From: Azospira restricta
Lineage (GTDB): Bacteria; Pseudomonadota; Gammaproteobacteria; Burkholderiales; Rhodocyclaceae
Direction of reading: 5' to 3'
NCBI RefSeq assembly: GCF_016858125.1
Contig: NZ_CP064781.1
Span: 3,911,214-3,975,213, forward strand
DNA: 64,000 nucleotides
Within the stretch, counting starts at the first letter, position 1; every line of letters begins with the position of its first letter. The notes beneath the pieces are model-generated. The model had not been told where the DNA came from. It did not search any database and saw only the letters and a program-made list of their open reading frames with translations. Positions 11,491 to 20,788 of the stretch are shown here, one piece after another. The position numbers were made by a program, and so were the translations under genes.

Positions 11491-12947
11491 GCGGCCTCCT
11501 GGCGAGCGGCCAGCGCGGCCTCGGCCTCGCGCAGGTCGGAGAAGGGATGGAAGGTGCCGGCGATTTCCTGGTAGGCCTCGTGGCCCTTGCCGGCGAGCAG
11601 GATGACGTCGGTCGGCGCGGCGCCGCCGATGGTCGCCGCGATCGCCTGCCGGCGGTCGACGATCACTTCGGCCTGCGGCGCGCCGCCGCGGATCGCGTCG
11701 ACGATCGCCGCCGGCGATTCGCTGCGCGGGTTGTCGCTGGTGAGGACGACGCGGTCGGCGCCGCGCGCCGCCACCTCGCCCATCAGCGGCCGCTTGCCGG
11801 GGTCGCGGTCGCCGCCGCAGCCGAAGACGCAGACCAGCCGGCCGCCGCGCGCCGCCGCTTCCTCGCGCAGCGCGGCGAGCGCGTTGTCGAGCGCGTCCGG
11901 CGAATGCGCGTAGTCGATCACCACCAGCGGCTGACCGTCGCCGCCGACGCGCTGCATCCGTCCCGGCGGCGGCTCCAGCCGCGCCAGCCGCGGCGCCAGT
12001 TCCTCGAACGGGAGGCCGCCGGCGAGCAGCACGCCGGCGACGGCGAGCAGGTTGGCGACGTTGTAGCGGCCGACCAGCCGGCTCTCGATCGCGGCCGTGC
12101 CCTGCGGCGCGCGCAGCGTGAACGCCATGCCGGACGGCTCGACGCGGATGTCGCTGGCGGCCAGCAGCAGGTCGACCGAGGCGGTGGCACCGGTCATCGT
12201 GTAGCCGACCTTCAGCCGCGCGTTGCCGACCTTGGCGAGGTGCTCGCCGAAGGGGTCGTCGAGGTTGATCACCGCGGCACGCAGGCCGGGCCAGCGGAAC
12301 AGCTTTTCCTTGGCGGCGGCGTAGGCCTTCATCGTGCCGTGGTAGTCGAGGTGGTCGCGGGTCAGGTTGGTGAACGCGGCGATGTCGACATGGGCGCCGT
12401 TGAGCCGCCCTTCCTCGATGCCGATCGAGCTCGCCTCGAGCGCGCAGGCTTCCGCCCCCTGCTCGAGGAAGGCGTCCAGGCAGCGCGCCAGCGTCGTCGC
12501 CTGCGGCGTCGTGAAGCCGGTCTCGTCGAGGTCGCCGGGGAAACCGGCGCCGAGCGTGCCGACGATCGCGCAGCGGCGCGGGTGCGCACGGGCGATCCAT
12601 TGCGTGCAGCTGGTCTTGCCGTTGGTGCCGGTGACGGCGATCAGCGACAGGCGCTCGCTCGGCTCGCCGAGCACTGCATGCGCGACGTTGCCGGCGAGCG
12701 CGCGCAGGTGGCGGACGGCGATCGCCGGCACCGCAGGCGCATCGAGGGACGCGCCCTCGGCCTCGTAGAGGATGGCCGCGGCGCCGCGGGCGATGGCGTC
12801 GGCGACGTAGCGGCGGCCGTCGGCGGCGTCGCCCGGGTAGGCGAGGAAGAGGTCGCCCGGACGGACCAGGCGCGAATCGTCGGTGACGCTGGCCGGCTCG
12901 ACGCCGAGCGCGGCCAGGCGGCGCAGCAGTTCGGCGGCGGCGCTCAT
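11487..12947 (-). CDS. murE: UDP-MurNAc-L-Ala-D-Glu--meso-diaminopimelate ligase MurE
   Basis: Third Mur ligase. The 486-residue product has the P-loop AVTGTNGKTSCTQ and the third-residue specificity motif DNPR (in LTSDNPRSESP). That motif is the known mark of meso-diaminopimelate rather than lysine addition, so the wall should be the Gram-negative A1-gamma type. The start MSAAAELLRRLAALG at 12947 overlaps the ftsI stop by 4 bases. The open frame upstream is antisense-free shadow over ftsI codons and was not used. Confidence 0.97.
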   Translation of the reverse strand: MSAAAELLRRLAALGVEPASVTDDSRLVRPGDLFLAYPGDAADGRRYVADAIARGAAAILYEAEGASLDAPAVPAIAVRHLRALAGNVAHAVLGEPSERLSLIAVTGTNGKTSCTQWIARAHPRRCAIVGTLGAGFPGDLDETGFTTPQATTLARCLDAFLEQGAEACALEASSIGIEEGRLNGAHVDIAAFTNLTRDHLDYHGTMKAYAAAKEKLFRWPGLRAAVINLDDPFGEHLAKVGNARLKVGYTMTGATASVDLLLAASDIRVEPSGMAFTLRAPQGTAAIESRLVGRYNVANLLAVAGVLLAGGLPFEELAPRLARLEPPPGRMQRVGGDGQPLVVIDYAHSPDALDNALAALREEAAARGGRLVCVFGCGGDRDPGKRPLMGEVAARGADRVVLTSDNPRSESPAAIVDAIRGGAPQAEVIVDRRQAIAATIGGAAPTDVILLAGKGHEAYQEIAGTFHPFSDLREAEAALAARQEAA

Positions 12948-14680
12948 AGTTTCTCCTTGGGCGAGGACGCCTGGGCGACGGTCATCTGCGCGTCGGGCGG
13001 AACGCCCAGCGTGCGCAGCGCGCCGCCGGTGATCGCCGAGAACACCGGCGCGGCGACATCGCCGCCGTAGTGCCTGCCGCCGGACGGCTCGTCGATCATC
13101 ACGGCGACGATCAGGCGCGGGTCCGACACCGGCGCGAAGCCGACGAAGGACGAGACGTACTTGTTGGCGTAGAGCCCGCCTTCGAGCTTGTGCGCGGTGC
13201 CGGTCTTGCCGGCGACGCGGTAGCCCGGCACCTGCGCCTTGGGCGCGGTGCCGCCGGGGCCGGCGGCCATCTCCAGCATCGCCCGCAGCTCGCGCGCGGT
13301 CTGCGGCGAGAACACCGGGACGCCGGTCACCGGGCCGTCGTCGATGCGCGTCAGCGACAGCGGCAGCAGCTCGCCGTCGCGCGCGAACACGGTGTAGGCG
13401 CGCGCCAGCTGCATCAGCGACACCGAGATGCCGTGGCCGTAGGACATCGTCGCCTGCTCGATCGGCCGCCAGGTCTTCCACGCACGCAGCCGCCCCGGCA
13501 CCTCGCCGGGGAAGCCGAGGCGCGGCGTCTGGCCGAAGCCGACGGCGTCGAACATTTCCCACATCTCCTGCGGACTGAAGGCGGCGGCCAGCTTGGCGGC
13601 GCCGACGTTGGACGACTTCTGGATCACCTGGGCGACGGTCAGCGCGCCGTGCGGGTGCGCGTCGGAGATCGTCGCGTTGCCGATCGTCAGCCGGCCCGGG
13701 GCGCAGTTGATCACGCTGTCGAAGCGGAACTTGTTCGATTCGAGCGCCAGCGCCGCGGTGAAGGGTTTCAGCGTCGAGCCCGGCTCGAAGGTGTCGGTCA
13801 CCGCGCGGTTCCTGAGCTGGGCCCCGGACAGGTGCTCCCGGTTGTTCGGGTTATAGGTCGGCCAGTTCGCCAGCGCCAGGATTTCGCCGCTCTTGGCGTC
13901 GATCACGACGGCGCCGCCGGCTTTCGCCTTGTTGTCGGCGATCGCCTGCTTCAGCTGGCTGTAGGCGAGGTACTGGATCTTCGAGTCGAGCGCCAGCCGG
14001 ATTTCCCTGCCGTCCTGCGGCGGCCGGATCGAGCCGACGTCCTCGACGATCTGCCCGCGCCGGTCGCGGATCACGCTGCGGCTGCCGGGGTGGCCGACCA
14101 GACTCTTCTCGAAGGCGAGCTCGACGCCCTCCAGTCCCTTGTCGTCGACACCGGTGAAGCCGACCAGGTGCGCGCTCATGTCGCCGGTCGGGTAGTAGCG
14201 GCGGTATTCCTTGTTCTGGTAGATGCCGGGCAGCTTCAGCGCGGCGATGCGGTCGGCGACTTCCGGCGCCACCTGCCGCTGCAGGTAAACGAAGCCCTTG
14301 TCGCCGGCGAGCTTGCGCGCCAGCTCCTTCGGGTCGGCGTCGAGCGCCTTCGCCAGCTGCCGCAGCTGCTCGCCGTCGAGGCGGGCATCGGCGGGAATCG
14401 CCCAGATCGACTTCATCGGCGTCGAGATCGCCAGCACGTCGCCGTTGCGGTCGGTGACCTTGCCGCGCGACGCCGAGATCTCGATGTCGCGGCGGTAGCG
14501 CGACTCGCCCTTCTCCTGCAGGAAATCGTTGTTGATGATCTGCAGGTAGAAGGCGCGGCCGAGCAGCACGCCGAAGGCGCCGAGCAGGCACAACCCGACC
14601 AGGCGCGAGCGCCAGGCCGGCAAGGCCAGCTGCAGCACCGGGCTCTCGGCGAAACGGTGGGCGCCGCGGCCGCGGATCAT
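12944..14680 (-). CDS. ftsI: Septal peptidoglycan transpeptidase FtsI (PBP3)
   Basis: Class B penicillin-binding protein that cross-links septal peptidoglycan with FtsW. The 578-residue product has one N-terminal membrane segment at about residues 25-45, a pedestal domain, and the three transpeptidase motifs: STLK in EPGSTLKPFT, SSN in QKSSNVGAAK, and KTG in AGKTGTAHK. Length matches E. coli FtsI (588). It overlaps ftsL and murE by 4 bases each. Confidence 0.98.
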   Translation of the reverse strand: MIRGRGAHRFAESPVLQLALPAWRSRLVGLCLLGAFGVLLGRAFYLQIINNDFLQEKGESRYRRDIEISASRGKVTDRNGDVLAISTPMKSIWAIPADARLDGEQLRQLAKALDADPKELARKLAGDKGFVYLQRQVAPEVADRIAALKLPGIYQNKEYRRYYPTGDMSAHLVGFTGVDDKGLEGVELAFEKSLVGHPGSRSVIRDRRGQIVEDVGSIRPPQDGREIRLALDSKIQYLAYSQLKQAIADNKAKAGGAVVIDAKSGEILALANWPTYNPNNREHLSGAQLRNRAVTDTFEPGSTLKPFTAALALESNKFRFDSVINCAPGRLTIGNATISDAHPHGALTVAQVIQKSSNVGAAKLAAAFSPQEMWEMFDAVGFGQTPRLGFPGEVPGRLRAWKTWRPIEQATMSYGHGISVSLMQLARAYTVFARDGELLPLSLTRIDDGPVTGVPVFSPQTARELRAMLEMAAGPGGTAPKAQVPGYRVAGKTGTAHKLEGGLYANKYVSSFVGFAPVSDPRLIVAVMIDEPSGGRHYGGDVAAPVFSAITGGALRTLGVPPDAQMTVAQASSPKEKL

Positions 14681-14952
14681 TGCCCGCCCTCCTTCGGTGC
14701 CGCGACGAGCACCCGCTTCGCTTCCGGCGCCTGCATCTTCAGCCGCTCGCGGGCGATCTTCTCGATCCGCGGATGGGTCGCCCAGGTCGACAGCTCGAGC
14801 TGCAGCTGCCCGAACTCGACCTCGAGCTGCTTGGCGCGCTCCTGCTCGCCCTCGAGCTCCTGGAAGAGCTTCCGCGCCTTGTGCTGCGAGGTGACGACGC
14901 CGAGCGCGCAGAACACGACGAAGAAGAGGAGGAGCATATTGCTGCGCAGCAT
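14677..14952 (-). CDS. ftsL: Cell division protein FtsL
   Basis: Small bitopic divisome protein that pairs with FtsB through a periplasmic coiled coil. The 91-residue product has a membrane segment at about residues 6-23 (MLLLFFVVFCALGVVTS) followed by a charged heptad-like region (FQELEGEQERAKQLEVEF). The start MLRSNM shares a base with the rsmH stop (TGATG). Primary sequence of FtsL is poorly conserved, so size, topology and position carry the call. Confidence 0.93.
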   Translation of the reverse strand: MLRSNMLLLFFVVFCALGVVTSQHKARKLFQELEGEQERAKQLEVEFGQLQLELSTWATHPRIEKIARERLKMQAPEAKRVLVAAPKEGGQ

Positions 14953-15881
14953 CAGCACTTCTCCGCCACGCGCATCACCGCGCTGCGCGCGCGGGGATTG
15001 GCCGCGATCTCCGCGGCGGAGGCTTTCACCGGTTTGCCGACGAGACGCAGCTTCGGTTGCGGAAGCTGCGACGCCATCAGCGGCAGGTTCTTGGGCAGGG
15101 AAGCATCCGGGGCCGCCGCGTCGCGCAGGAAGCGCTTGACGATGCGGTCTTCGAGCGAGTGAAAGCTGATTACCACCAGCCGCCCTCCCGGATTGAGCAT
15201 GTCGACAGCCTGCGGCAGGGCTAGCGCAAGTTGCTCGAGCTCTTGATTGATATGAATCCGTAAAGCCTGAAAGGTGCGCGTCGCCGGGTCCTGGCCGGGC
15301 TCGCGGGTCCGCACGGCCTCGCGTACAAGCGCGGCGAGCTGCCCTGTGGTTGCAACAGGCCGCTCGTTCCGAGCAGCCACAATCTTCTTTGCAATCTGGA
15401 AAGCAAACCGTTCTTCGCCATAGTCCCTCACCACCTGTGTAATTTCCCGTTCGTCGGCCCGCGCCAGCCATTCCGCGGCCGTCTCGCCCTGCGTCGTGTC
15501 CATCCGCATGTCGAGCGGCGCATCGAAACGGAAGCTGAACCCCCGCTCCCCCTCATCCAGCTGCGGCGAGGACACCCCGATGTCCATCAGCACCCCGTCC
15601 GCCCTGCCGAATCCCGCTTCGCCCATCGCCGCCGCCATTTCGGCGAACGGACGATGCACGACCCTCAGCCTTTCGTCGCCGATCGCGGCCGCCGCCGCGA
15701 TCGCCCGCGGATCGCGGTCGAGCGCGAGCAGCCGCCCCGACGGCCCGAGCCGTTCGAGGATCGCCCGGCTGTGGCCGCCACGGCCGAAGGTGGCGTCCAC
15801 ATAGACACCGGCCGGCTTGATTGCCAGCGCTTCGACCGCTTCCCGCAGCAGAACCGTCAGGTGCTGCGCGGGCGCGCTCAC
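14952..15881 (-). CDS. rsmH: 16S rRNA (cytosine-1402 N4) methyltransferase RsmH
   Basis: SAM-dependent methyltransferase that modifies C1402 of 16S rRNA. The 309-residue product starts [14 protein letters not shown], has the SAM motif [15 protein letters not shown] and the typical C-terminal region [18 protein letters not shown]. The chosen start is GTG at 15881, which overlaps the mraZ stop as GTGA and gives the E. coli length (313). An open extension to 16004 overlaps mraZ and was rejected. Confidence 0.97.
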   Translation of the reverse strand: MSAPAQHLTVLLREAVEALAIKPAGVYVDATFGRGGHSRAILERLGPSGRLLALDRDPRAIAAAAAIGDERLRVVHRPFAEMAAAMGEAGFGRADGVLMDIGVSSPQLDEGERGFSFRFDAPLDMRMDTTQGETAAEWLARADEREITQVVRDYGEERFAFQIAKKIVAARNERPVATTGQLAALVREAVRTREPGQDPATRTFQALRIHINQELEQLALALPQAVDMLNPGGRLVVISFHSLEDRIVKRFLRDAAAPDASLPKNLPLMASQLPQPKLRLVGKPVKASAAEIAANPRARSAVMRVAEKC

Positions 15882-16324
15882 AAGGCCAAATCCTCGAGGC
15901 CGGGCGGCAGCAGCTGATCGCCGAGGGCGAAGATCGCCTCCTGCTGTTTCTGCCAGCCGGCATCGGACCAGATTTCGAAATGATTGCCCTGGCCGACCAG
16001 CCACACCTGCTTCTCGAGCTGCGCGAACTGGCGCAGCTCCGGCGCGACGAGCAGGCGGCCGGCGGAATCGAGCTCCTCCTCGCGGGCAAAGCCGACGAGC
16101 AGGCGCTTGAGGAGGGCGGAATGCTGTTCGAGACCGGGCGCCGCCAACACCTTGTCGCGGATCGGCTCCCAGGCAGGGCTCGGGTAGAGCAGCAGGCAGC
16201 GGTGCGGATGGGCGGTGAGGACCAGGGTGCCGTTGGCGGCGGCCACGAGCGCGTCGCGGTGGCGGGCCGGAATGGCCAGCCGCCCCTTGGCGTCGAGACT
16301 GAGTGCAGCCGCTCCGAAAAACAT
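15878..16324 (-). CDS. mraZ: Transcriptional regulator MraZ
   Basis: AbrB-like regulator that heads the dcw cluster and represses its own promoter in E. coli. The 148-residue product holds two swapped-hairpin repeats, seen as [17 protein letters not shown] near the N-terminus and [17 protein letters not shown] near residues 105-121. A GGGG ribosome-binding site precedes the ATG. Three to four 10-bp GTGGG boxes lie 50-76 bases upstream, which supports autoregulation. Confidence 0.97.
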   Translation of the reverse strand: MFFGAAALSLDAKGRLAIPARHRDALVAAANGTLVLTAHPHRCLLLYPSPAWEPIRDKVLAAPGLEQHSALLKRLLVGFAREEELDSAGRLLVAPELRQFAQLEKQVWLVGQGNHFEIWSDAGWQKQQEAIFALGDQLLPPGLEDLAL

Positions 16325-16360
16325 GAACCCCTACCCTTGTCCTCTCTCGGGGCTCGCCCC

Positions 16361-16428
16361 GTTTTTACCCTTCAACCCACTTCACACCACTTTTTCCCAC
16401 TTTAAGACATCGAAATGCACCGGGTCAA
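16361..16428 (-). promoter_or_regulatory. mraZ promoter with tandem MraZ boxes
   Basis: On the minus strand the repeats GTGGGAAAAA (16400-16391), GTGGTGTGAA (16390-16381) and GTGGGTTGAA (16380-16371) run head to tail with exactly 10-bp spacing, followed by a degenerate GGGTAAAAAC. This matches the known MraZ target, repeated TGGG elements one helical turn apart. A TTGACC -35 hexamer (16428-16423) is 17 bp from a weak -10, TTAAAG (16405-16400), which abuts the first box. The rest of the 16325-16625 gap is AT-rich leader with no other feature recognised. Confidence 0.82.
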
Positions 16429-16625
16429 GGGGTTTTTTCGGTTTTTTTCAATGGCGACAAGGACTTAGGCGCGTTTTTGGAGGATTTTTTGCAAAAAATT
16501 ATCCTTACAAAACAACGTTCGTGAAACGTAACTTAAAGTGCTTTGTGAGAAGTGGGAGAGCGCCCGCAGGGAACCCCGGGGGGCCGGCGGCGGTCTTCCC
16601 AGTTCCCTCACCACAGGAGACATGA

Positions 16626-17228
16626 ATGAAGCTCTACTACAGCCCCGGCGCCTGCTCCCTCTCGCCGCACATCGTGCTCTGCGAGGCGAGCCTGGCGCAC
16701 GAGCTGGTCAAGGTGGACCTGAAGACGAAGAAGACCGAGTTCGGCGACGACTTCGCGGCGATCAGCCCCAAGAGCTACGTGCCGACGCTGGTGCTCGACG
16801 ACGGCGAGGTGCTGACCGAAGGGCCGGCGATCGTCCAGTACCTGGCCGACCTGGCCCCGGCGAGCCGGCTGGCACCGGCCGCCGGCAGCTTCGCCCGGGT
16901 CCGCCTGCAGGAGTGGCTGAACTTCATCGCGAGCGAGCTGCACAAGGGCTTCGGCCAGCTCTTCCGGAAGCCGCCGGCGGAATGGCAGGAGATCGTCCGC
17001 GGCGGGCTGGCCGGCCGCCTCGCCTACGTCGCCGAAACGCTCGACCGCCAGCCGTATCTGCTGGGGGCGAACTTCAGCGTCGCCGACGCCTACCTGTTTA
17101 CGATCCTCAACTGGGCGAAGTGGGTGAAGTTCGACCTGGCACCGTGGCCGGTGCTCGACGCCTACCTCGGCCGCGTCGCCGCGCGGCCGGGCGTACAGAA
17201 GGCGCTGAAGACGGAGGGGCTGCTCTGA
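16626..17228 (+). CDS. gstA: Glutathione S-transferase, beta class
   Basis: Cytosolic glutathione-conjugating enzyme. The 200-residue product follows E. coli GstA closely: MKLYYSPGACSLSPH with the beta-class cysteine at residue 10, the thioredoxin-fold motif VPTLVLDDGEVLTEGPAI, and a helical C-terminal domain with EWLNFIASELHKGF and FSVADAYLFTIL. An AGGAG ribosome-binding site precedes the ATG. It is divergent from the dcw promoter and appears monocistronic, with rnpB converging from the other side. Confidence 0.93.
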   Translation: MKLYYSPGACSLSPHIVLCEASLAHELVKVDLKTKKTEFGDDFAAISPKSYVPTLVLDDGEVLTEGPAIVQYLADLAPASRLAPAAGSFARVRLQEWLNFIASELHKGFGQLFRKPPAEWQEIVRGGLAGRLAYVAETLDRQPYLLGANFSVADAYLFTILNWAKWVKFDLAPWPVLDAYLGRVAARPGVQKALKTEGLL

Positions 17229-17289
17229 GCGCCCGCTGAAAGCAGGAACCGGCGGCGGGCGAGGCGCCGCCGCCGGACTGCGGATGTGG

Positions 17290-17652
17290 AGTGAAGCTGG
17301 CCGATAAGCCGGGTTCTGTCGTGGGCAACCATTCCTCTAGGCGACGCGTTGCCGCGCCGCTCAAGCAGCCTACCCGGAAGCAGCGCGAGCCACGCCGTAC
17401 GCTTCCCTATTTGGCCTTGCTCCAGATGGGGTTTGCCGTGCCGTCCGTGTTACCACGTCCGCGGTGAGCTCTTACCTCGCCGTTTCACCCTTGCCTGTGC
17501 CTTGCGGCCATCGGCGGTCTATTCTCTGTTGCACTTTCCGTCGCCTTGGGGCTTGCGCCTTATAGCGCCCGGTCGTTAGCCGGCATCCTGCTCTGCGGAG
17601 CCCGGACTTTCCTCCCGGCGCTTGCGCGCCCGGCGGTTGCCTGGCCAGCTTC
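17290..17652 (-). ncRNA. rnpB: RNase P RNA, class A
   Basis: Catalytic RNA that processes the 5' ends of tRNA precursors. Minus-strand landmarks match the E. coli gene in order: 5' end GAAGCTGGCCAGGCAACCG, then GGAGGAAAGTCCGGGCTCC, CAGAGAATAGACCGCCGATG, GTAAGAGCTCACCGCGGA, GGCCAAATAGGGAAGCGTA, GGTAGGCTGCTTGAGC and CTAGAGGAATGG, ending CCCGGCTTATCGGCCAGCTT. The P3/P12 regions are shorter than in E. coli, giving about 363 nt. The ends are set by alignment from memory and could be off by a few bases. Confidence 0.96.
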
Positions 17653-17659
17653 AGGATCC

Positions 17660-17665
17660 ATTATA
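17660..17665 (-). promoter_or_regulatory. -10 element of the rnpB promoter
   Basis: A perfect TATAAT on the minus strand sits 7 bases upstream of the predicted rnpB 5' end. It overlaps the TAA stop codon (17663-17661) of the upstream DUF3025 gene, so the promoter lies in the 3' end of that coding region. No good -35 hexamer is evident. Confidence 0.7.
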
Positions 17666-18473
17666 CGCGCTGCCGGCGTCCCGGCCGGAATTGCCAGGCG
17701 TCGTCGTAGTAGGCGGGATCCTCATTCTCCGGCACGACGCCGGGCAGCCCGAGCAGCGGCAGCGGCTGCAGCGCGCGCGGGTCGCCGTGGCGGCCGGCGG
17801 CGAGATCGCCGGCCAGCCGGGCGTCGAGGTCGGCCAGCTGCGCCGCGAGCGGCTGCCGCAGCCAGCCGGCACCGACCGGCGTCAGCACGCACTTCGCCGT
17901 CAGCCCGCGGAACGGCGCCAGCAGCGCCTCGTAGGTGGCGTGGCCGAAGACGAAGACGCGCAGGCCGGCGGCCGCCTCGGCGCGACGGGCGACGAACAGT
18001 TCGCGCCAGCGGAACGCGGCGAGCAACTCGAGCAGCGACGCGTCCTCGGCGACGACGACGGCGCCGCACTCGTCGAAGTGCGTCATCGCGTCGCGGACGC
18101 CGCCGCGCGCGGCCGGGCCGGCGACCGCACCGCCGGTGCGCGCCAGTTCCGCCGCGTGCCGCGCCGACAGCGCCGCCTTGGCCTGCGGGAAGCTCAGCCA
18201 GACGAGGCCGTTGAACCAGTCGTGCCAGTTGTCCGGCCGCGTCTCGACCTCGCCGCGCAGCGCGATGCGCGCCTCGTAGCCGAGGCCGTCGCCCGCCGGC
18301 GGCACGAAGCGCAGCGGCAATCCGGCGGCGGTGGCGACCGACATCCGCGCGGCGAGCGACGCCAACGCCGCGACATCCGGCCGCGGCGGCAGCTGCGCAA
18401 GCAGCGGCGCCAGCGGAAAGTACAGCGGATTGGAAAACGGCGAACGCGGCGCCATGCCCGGCAACGACGGCAC
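17661..18473 (-). CDS. DUF3025 family protein
   Basis: Member of a proteobacterial family without a known function. The 270-residue product has the family core NWHDWFNGLVWLSFPQAKAA near residue 82 and HFDECGAVVVAEDASLLE near 132, then a motif LFVFGHATYE-like segment (VFVFGHATYEALLAPF). It has no signal peptide or membrane segment, so it is probably cytoplasmic. A second in-frame ATG (MAPRSPF) lies 18 bases inside the first. Its stop codon overlaps the rnpB -10 element. Confidence 0.8.
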   Translation of the reverse strand: MPSLPGMAPRSPFSNPLYFPLAPLLAQLPPRPDVAALASLAARMSVATAAGLPLRFVPPAGDGLGYEARIALRGEVETRPDNWHDWFNGLVWLSFPQAKAALSARHAAELARTGGAVAGPAARGGVRDAMTHFDECGAVVVAEDASLLELLAAFRWRELFVARRAEAAAGLRVFVFGHATYEALLAPFRGLTAKCVLTPVGAGWLRQPLAAQLADLDARLAGDLAAGRHGDPRALQPLPLLGLPGVVPENEDPAYYDDAWQFRPGRRQRV

Positions 18474-18493
18474 GACCGGCCGCGGGTCCGCGC

Positions 18494-18928
18494 CTACGGC
18501 TTGGCGGTGGGCGCCGCCGGCTGGGCGGCGACGAAGGCCAGCCGGCCGCGCTCCTCGCGGAAGACGCCGAGCAGCTCGCCCTTGCCCTCCGGCGGCGGCA
18601 CGTCGAGCTTCTGGAAGCCCTTGCAGGTCTCGGTCTCGGTCAGGTAGAGGTGGCGCCCCTGTTCGAGCAGGAAGGTGTTCGGCGCGGTCGTATAGACGGT
18701 GACCTTGAAGTCGCTGCTGACCGGTGCCGGCTGCAGTGCATAGCGGCGCTGGCAGGTCGGCAGCCGGGCGACGACGATCTCCAGGTCCATCCGCTTGTCC
18801 CAGAAGCGCGGCTGCGCGCGCATCAGCGAGATCGCGTGATCCGGCCCGTCGATGACCATCGCGATGCCGTCGTTGACGCAGCCGGACAGCGCGGGCACGA
18901 GCAGGGCAAGCAGGGCTAGGCGTTTCAT
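18494..18928 (-). CDS. Putative lipoprotein, function unknown
   Basis: The 144-residue product begins MKRLALLALLVPALSGCVND, a type II signal peptide with lipobox LSGC, so the mature protein should be lipid-anchored at Cys16. Three later cysteines are visible only in part of the chain (TCQRR, TETCKGF). I recognise no family. It lies between pyrC (22 bases upstream) and the DUF3025 gene (20 bases downstream), all on the minus strand, so the three may be co-transcribed. Confidence 0.75.
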   Translation of the reverse strand: MKRLALLALLVPALSGCVNDGIAMVIDGPDHAISLMRAQPRFWDKRMDLEIVVARLPTCQRRYALQPAPVSSDFKVTVYTTAPNTFLLEQGRHLYLTETETCKGFQKLDVPPPEGKGELLGVFREERGRLAFVAAQPAAPTAKP

Positions 18929-18950
18929 CGTCGATTCCTCGGCGCGTTGT

Positions 18951-19985
18951 TCAGTCGACCAGGCTCCAGGCCAGCGTTTCGCCGGCGCGCAGCGGCACCA
19001 GCGCCTCGCCGGCGAGGTAGGGATAGGCTTCCGGCACCGCCTGCGGGCGCTTTTCCAGCGTGATCGTGCCGGCGTTGCGCGGCAGCCGGTAGAAATCCGG
19101 CCCGAAATGGCTGGCGAAGGCTTCCAGCCGGTCGAGTGCGCCCGCCGCTTCGAAGGCCTCGGCGTAGAGCTCCATCGCGGCATAGGCCGTGTAGCAGCCG
19201 GCGCAGCCGCAGGCCGCCTCCTTCGCACCACGCGCGTGCGGCGCCGAGTCGGTGCCGAGGAAGAACTTCGGGTTGCCCGAGGTCGCCGCGCGCACCAGCG
19301 CCAGGCGGTGCGTCTCGCGCTTCAGCACCGGCAGGCAGTACCAGTGCGGGCGGACGCCGCCCTGGAAGATCGCGTTGCGGTTGTAGAGCAGGTGGTGCGC
19401 GGTGATGGTCGCGCCGACGTTGGCGCCGGACGCGGCGACGAAGTCGGCGGCGTCCTTGGTGGTGATGTGCTCCATCACCGTGCGCAGCCCCGGATGGCGC
19501 CTGAGCAGCGGCGCCAGCACCTGGTCGATGAACACCGCCTCGCGGTCGAACAGGTCGACCGCCGGGTCGGTCACCTCGCCATGGACCAGCAGCGGCAGGC
19601 CGAGCTTTTCCATCTCGGCGAGCGCCGCGTCGCAGCGCGCGAGGTCGGTGACCCCGGCATCCGAGTTGGTCGTCGCGCCGGCCGGATAGAGCTTGACCGC
19701 CTTGACGAAGCCGGACGCGACGGCGGCGCGGATTTCGCTGGCCGGCGTGTTGTCGGTCAGGTACAGCGTCATCAGCGGCTCGAAGGCCATGCCGGCCGGC
19801 AGCGCGGCAAGGATCCGTTCACGGTAGGCGGCGGCCTGGGCGACGGTGGTCACCGGCGGCTTCAGGTTGGGCATGACGATGGCGCGCGCGAACTGGCGCG
19901 CGGTGTGCGGCAGCACGGTCGACAGCGCGGCGCCGTCGCGCAGGTGCAGATGCCAATCGTCGGGGCGGGTGAGGATGAGTTTCAT
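18951..19985 (-). CDS. pyrC: Dihydroorotase (type II)
   Basis: Zinc amidohydrolase of pyrimidine synthesis that interconverts carbamoyl aspartate and dihydroorotate. The 344-residue product matches E. coli PyrC in length and motifs: the metal-binding HLHLRDG at residues 12-18, the carboxylated lysine in [20 protein letters not shown] near residue 135, and [13 protein letters not shown]. The C-terminal part has GTDSAPH with the metal-site aspartate. It heads a likely three-gene minus-strand unit. Confidence 0.96.
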   Translation of the reverse strand: MKLILTRPDDWHLHLRDGAALSTVLPHTARQFARAIVMPNLKPPVTTVAQAAAYRERILAALPAGMAFEPLMTLYLTDNTPASEIRAAVASGFVKAVKLYPAGATTNSDAGVTDLARCDAALAEMEKLGLPLLVHGEVTDPAVDLFDREAVFIDQVLAPLLRRHPGLRTVMEHITTKDAADFVAASGANVGATITAHHLLYNRNAIFQGGVRPHWYCLPVLKRETHRLALVRAATSGNPKFFLGTDSAPHARGAKEAACGCAGCYTAYAAMELYAEAFEAAGALDRLEAFASHFGPDFYRLPRNAGTITLEKRPQAVPEAYPYLAGEALVPLRAGETLAWSLVD

Positions 19986-20099
19986 GGATCGTCGAAAGAG
20001 CCGGGAATCCCGATTTTAAGCGATTCCCGCCCCGATCAGGGCACGTCGTCGCCGGCGCCGTCGCCCACCGTCGATAGACAAGGACGGAAGGAGGCCTGC

Positions 20100-20660
20100 C
20101 TACTCCGCCGCCAGGACAGACGTGTCGGCGGCCGCCGACCGGGAAGCGTGCCCGTCCGCAGCGCCGAGCCAGCGGGCGAAAACCCGCGCCAGCGCTTGCG
20201 CGGCCGGAGGCTTGGCTAGGCAGTCGTCGATCCCCAGCTCGCGACGGATGGCGTCGTCGACGCGGATCGCCTCGGCGGTAACGGCGATCACCGGCAGCGG
20301 CGGCCCGCCGTTCCGTCGTTCGCGGGCACGGACCGCATGCGCGAGTTGGAAGCCGTCCATCACCGGCATCCGGCAGTCGGTCAGAAGCAGGCGATAGCGC
20401 CGCTCGGCCAGCAGGGCCAGCGCCTCGGCACCGTTCTCCGCGGTCTCCGCAGCCCAGCCGAGGTATTCGACCTGGCAGCGCAGTACCTCGCGGAAGACCG
20501 GGTCATCGTCGACGATCAGGATCGCCGGCGGGGCGTCGCCGCCGGCATTGCGGCGCACGAGATCGACCAGCCATTTGTGGCAGGAAACGCCGGCCGCATG
20601 CGCCGCGTCGCCCAGCGCAGCCTCGGTCGCGTCATCGAGAACGATCGTCACCTGTCCCAT
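20100..20660 (-). CDS. Ribbon-helix-helix-like/receiver-domain fusion response regulator
   Basis: The 186-residue product joins a short N-terminal segment resembling a CopG/Arc ribbon-helix-helix domain (GQVTIVLDDATEAAL ... KWLVDLVRR, residues 2-37) to a CheY-like receiver (46-165). The receiver keeps acidic D51-D53, phospho-acceptor D95 (LLLTDCRMP), T128 and K150. The start at 20660 is chosen for the GGGGAGAG ribosome-binding site 3-10 bases upstream; the longer open frame to 20762 is low-complexity. No cognate kinase is adjacent. The order, DNA-binding first and receiver second, is the reverse of most response regulators. Confidence 0.75.
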   Translation of the reverse strand: MGQVTIVLDDATEAALGDAAHAAGVSCHKWLVDLVRRNAGGDAPPAILIVDDDPVFREVLRCQVEYLGWAAETAENGAEALALLAERRYRLLLTDCRMPVMDGFQLAHAVRARERRNGGPPLPVIAVTAEAIRVDDAIRRELGIDDCLAKPPAAQALARVFARWLGAADGHASRSAAADTSVLAAE

Positions 20661-20788
20661 GCTCTCCCCTCCCCGTGCCCCCCGCCGCCCGCAGCAACTC
20701 CTGGCGTCCGCGGCCGCTTTGCGGTACACCTCGCAAATTCGACCGGCGGCATGCCGCCCCAAAACTACTGGCTCACCCTGAAAACACT

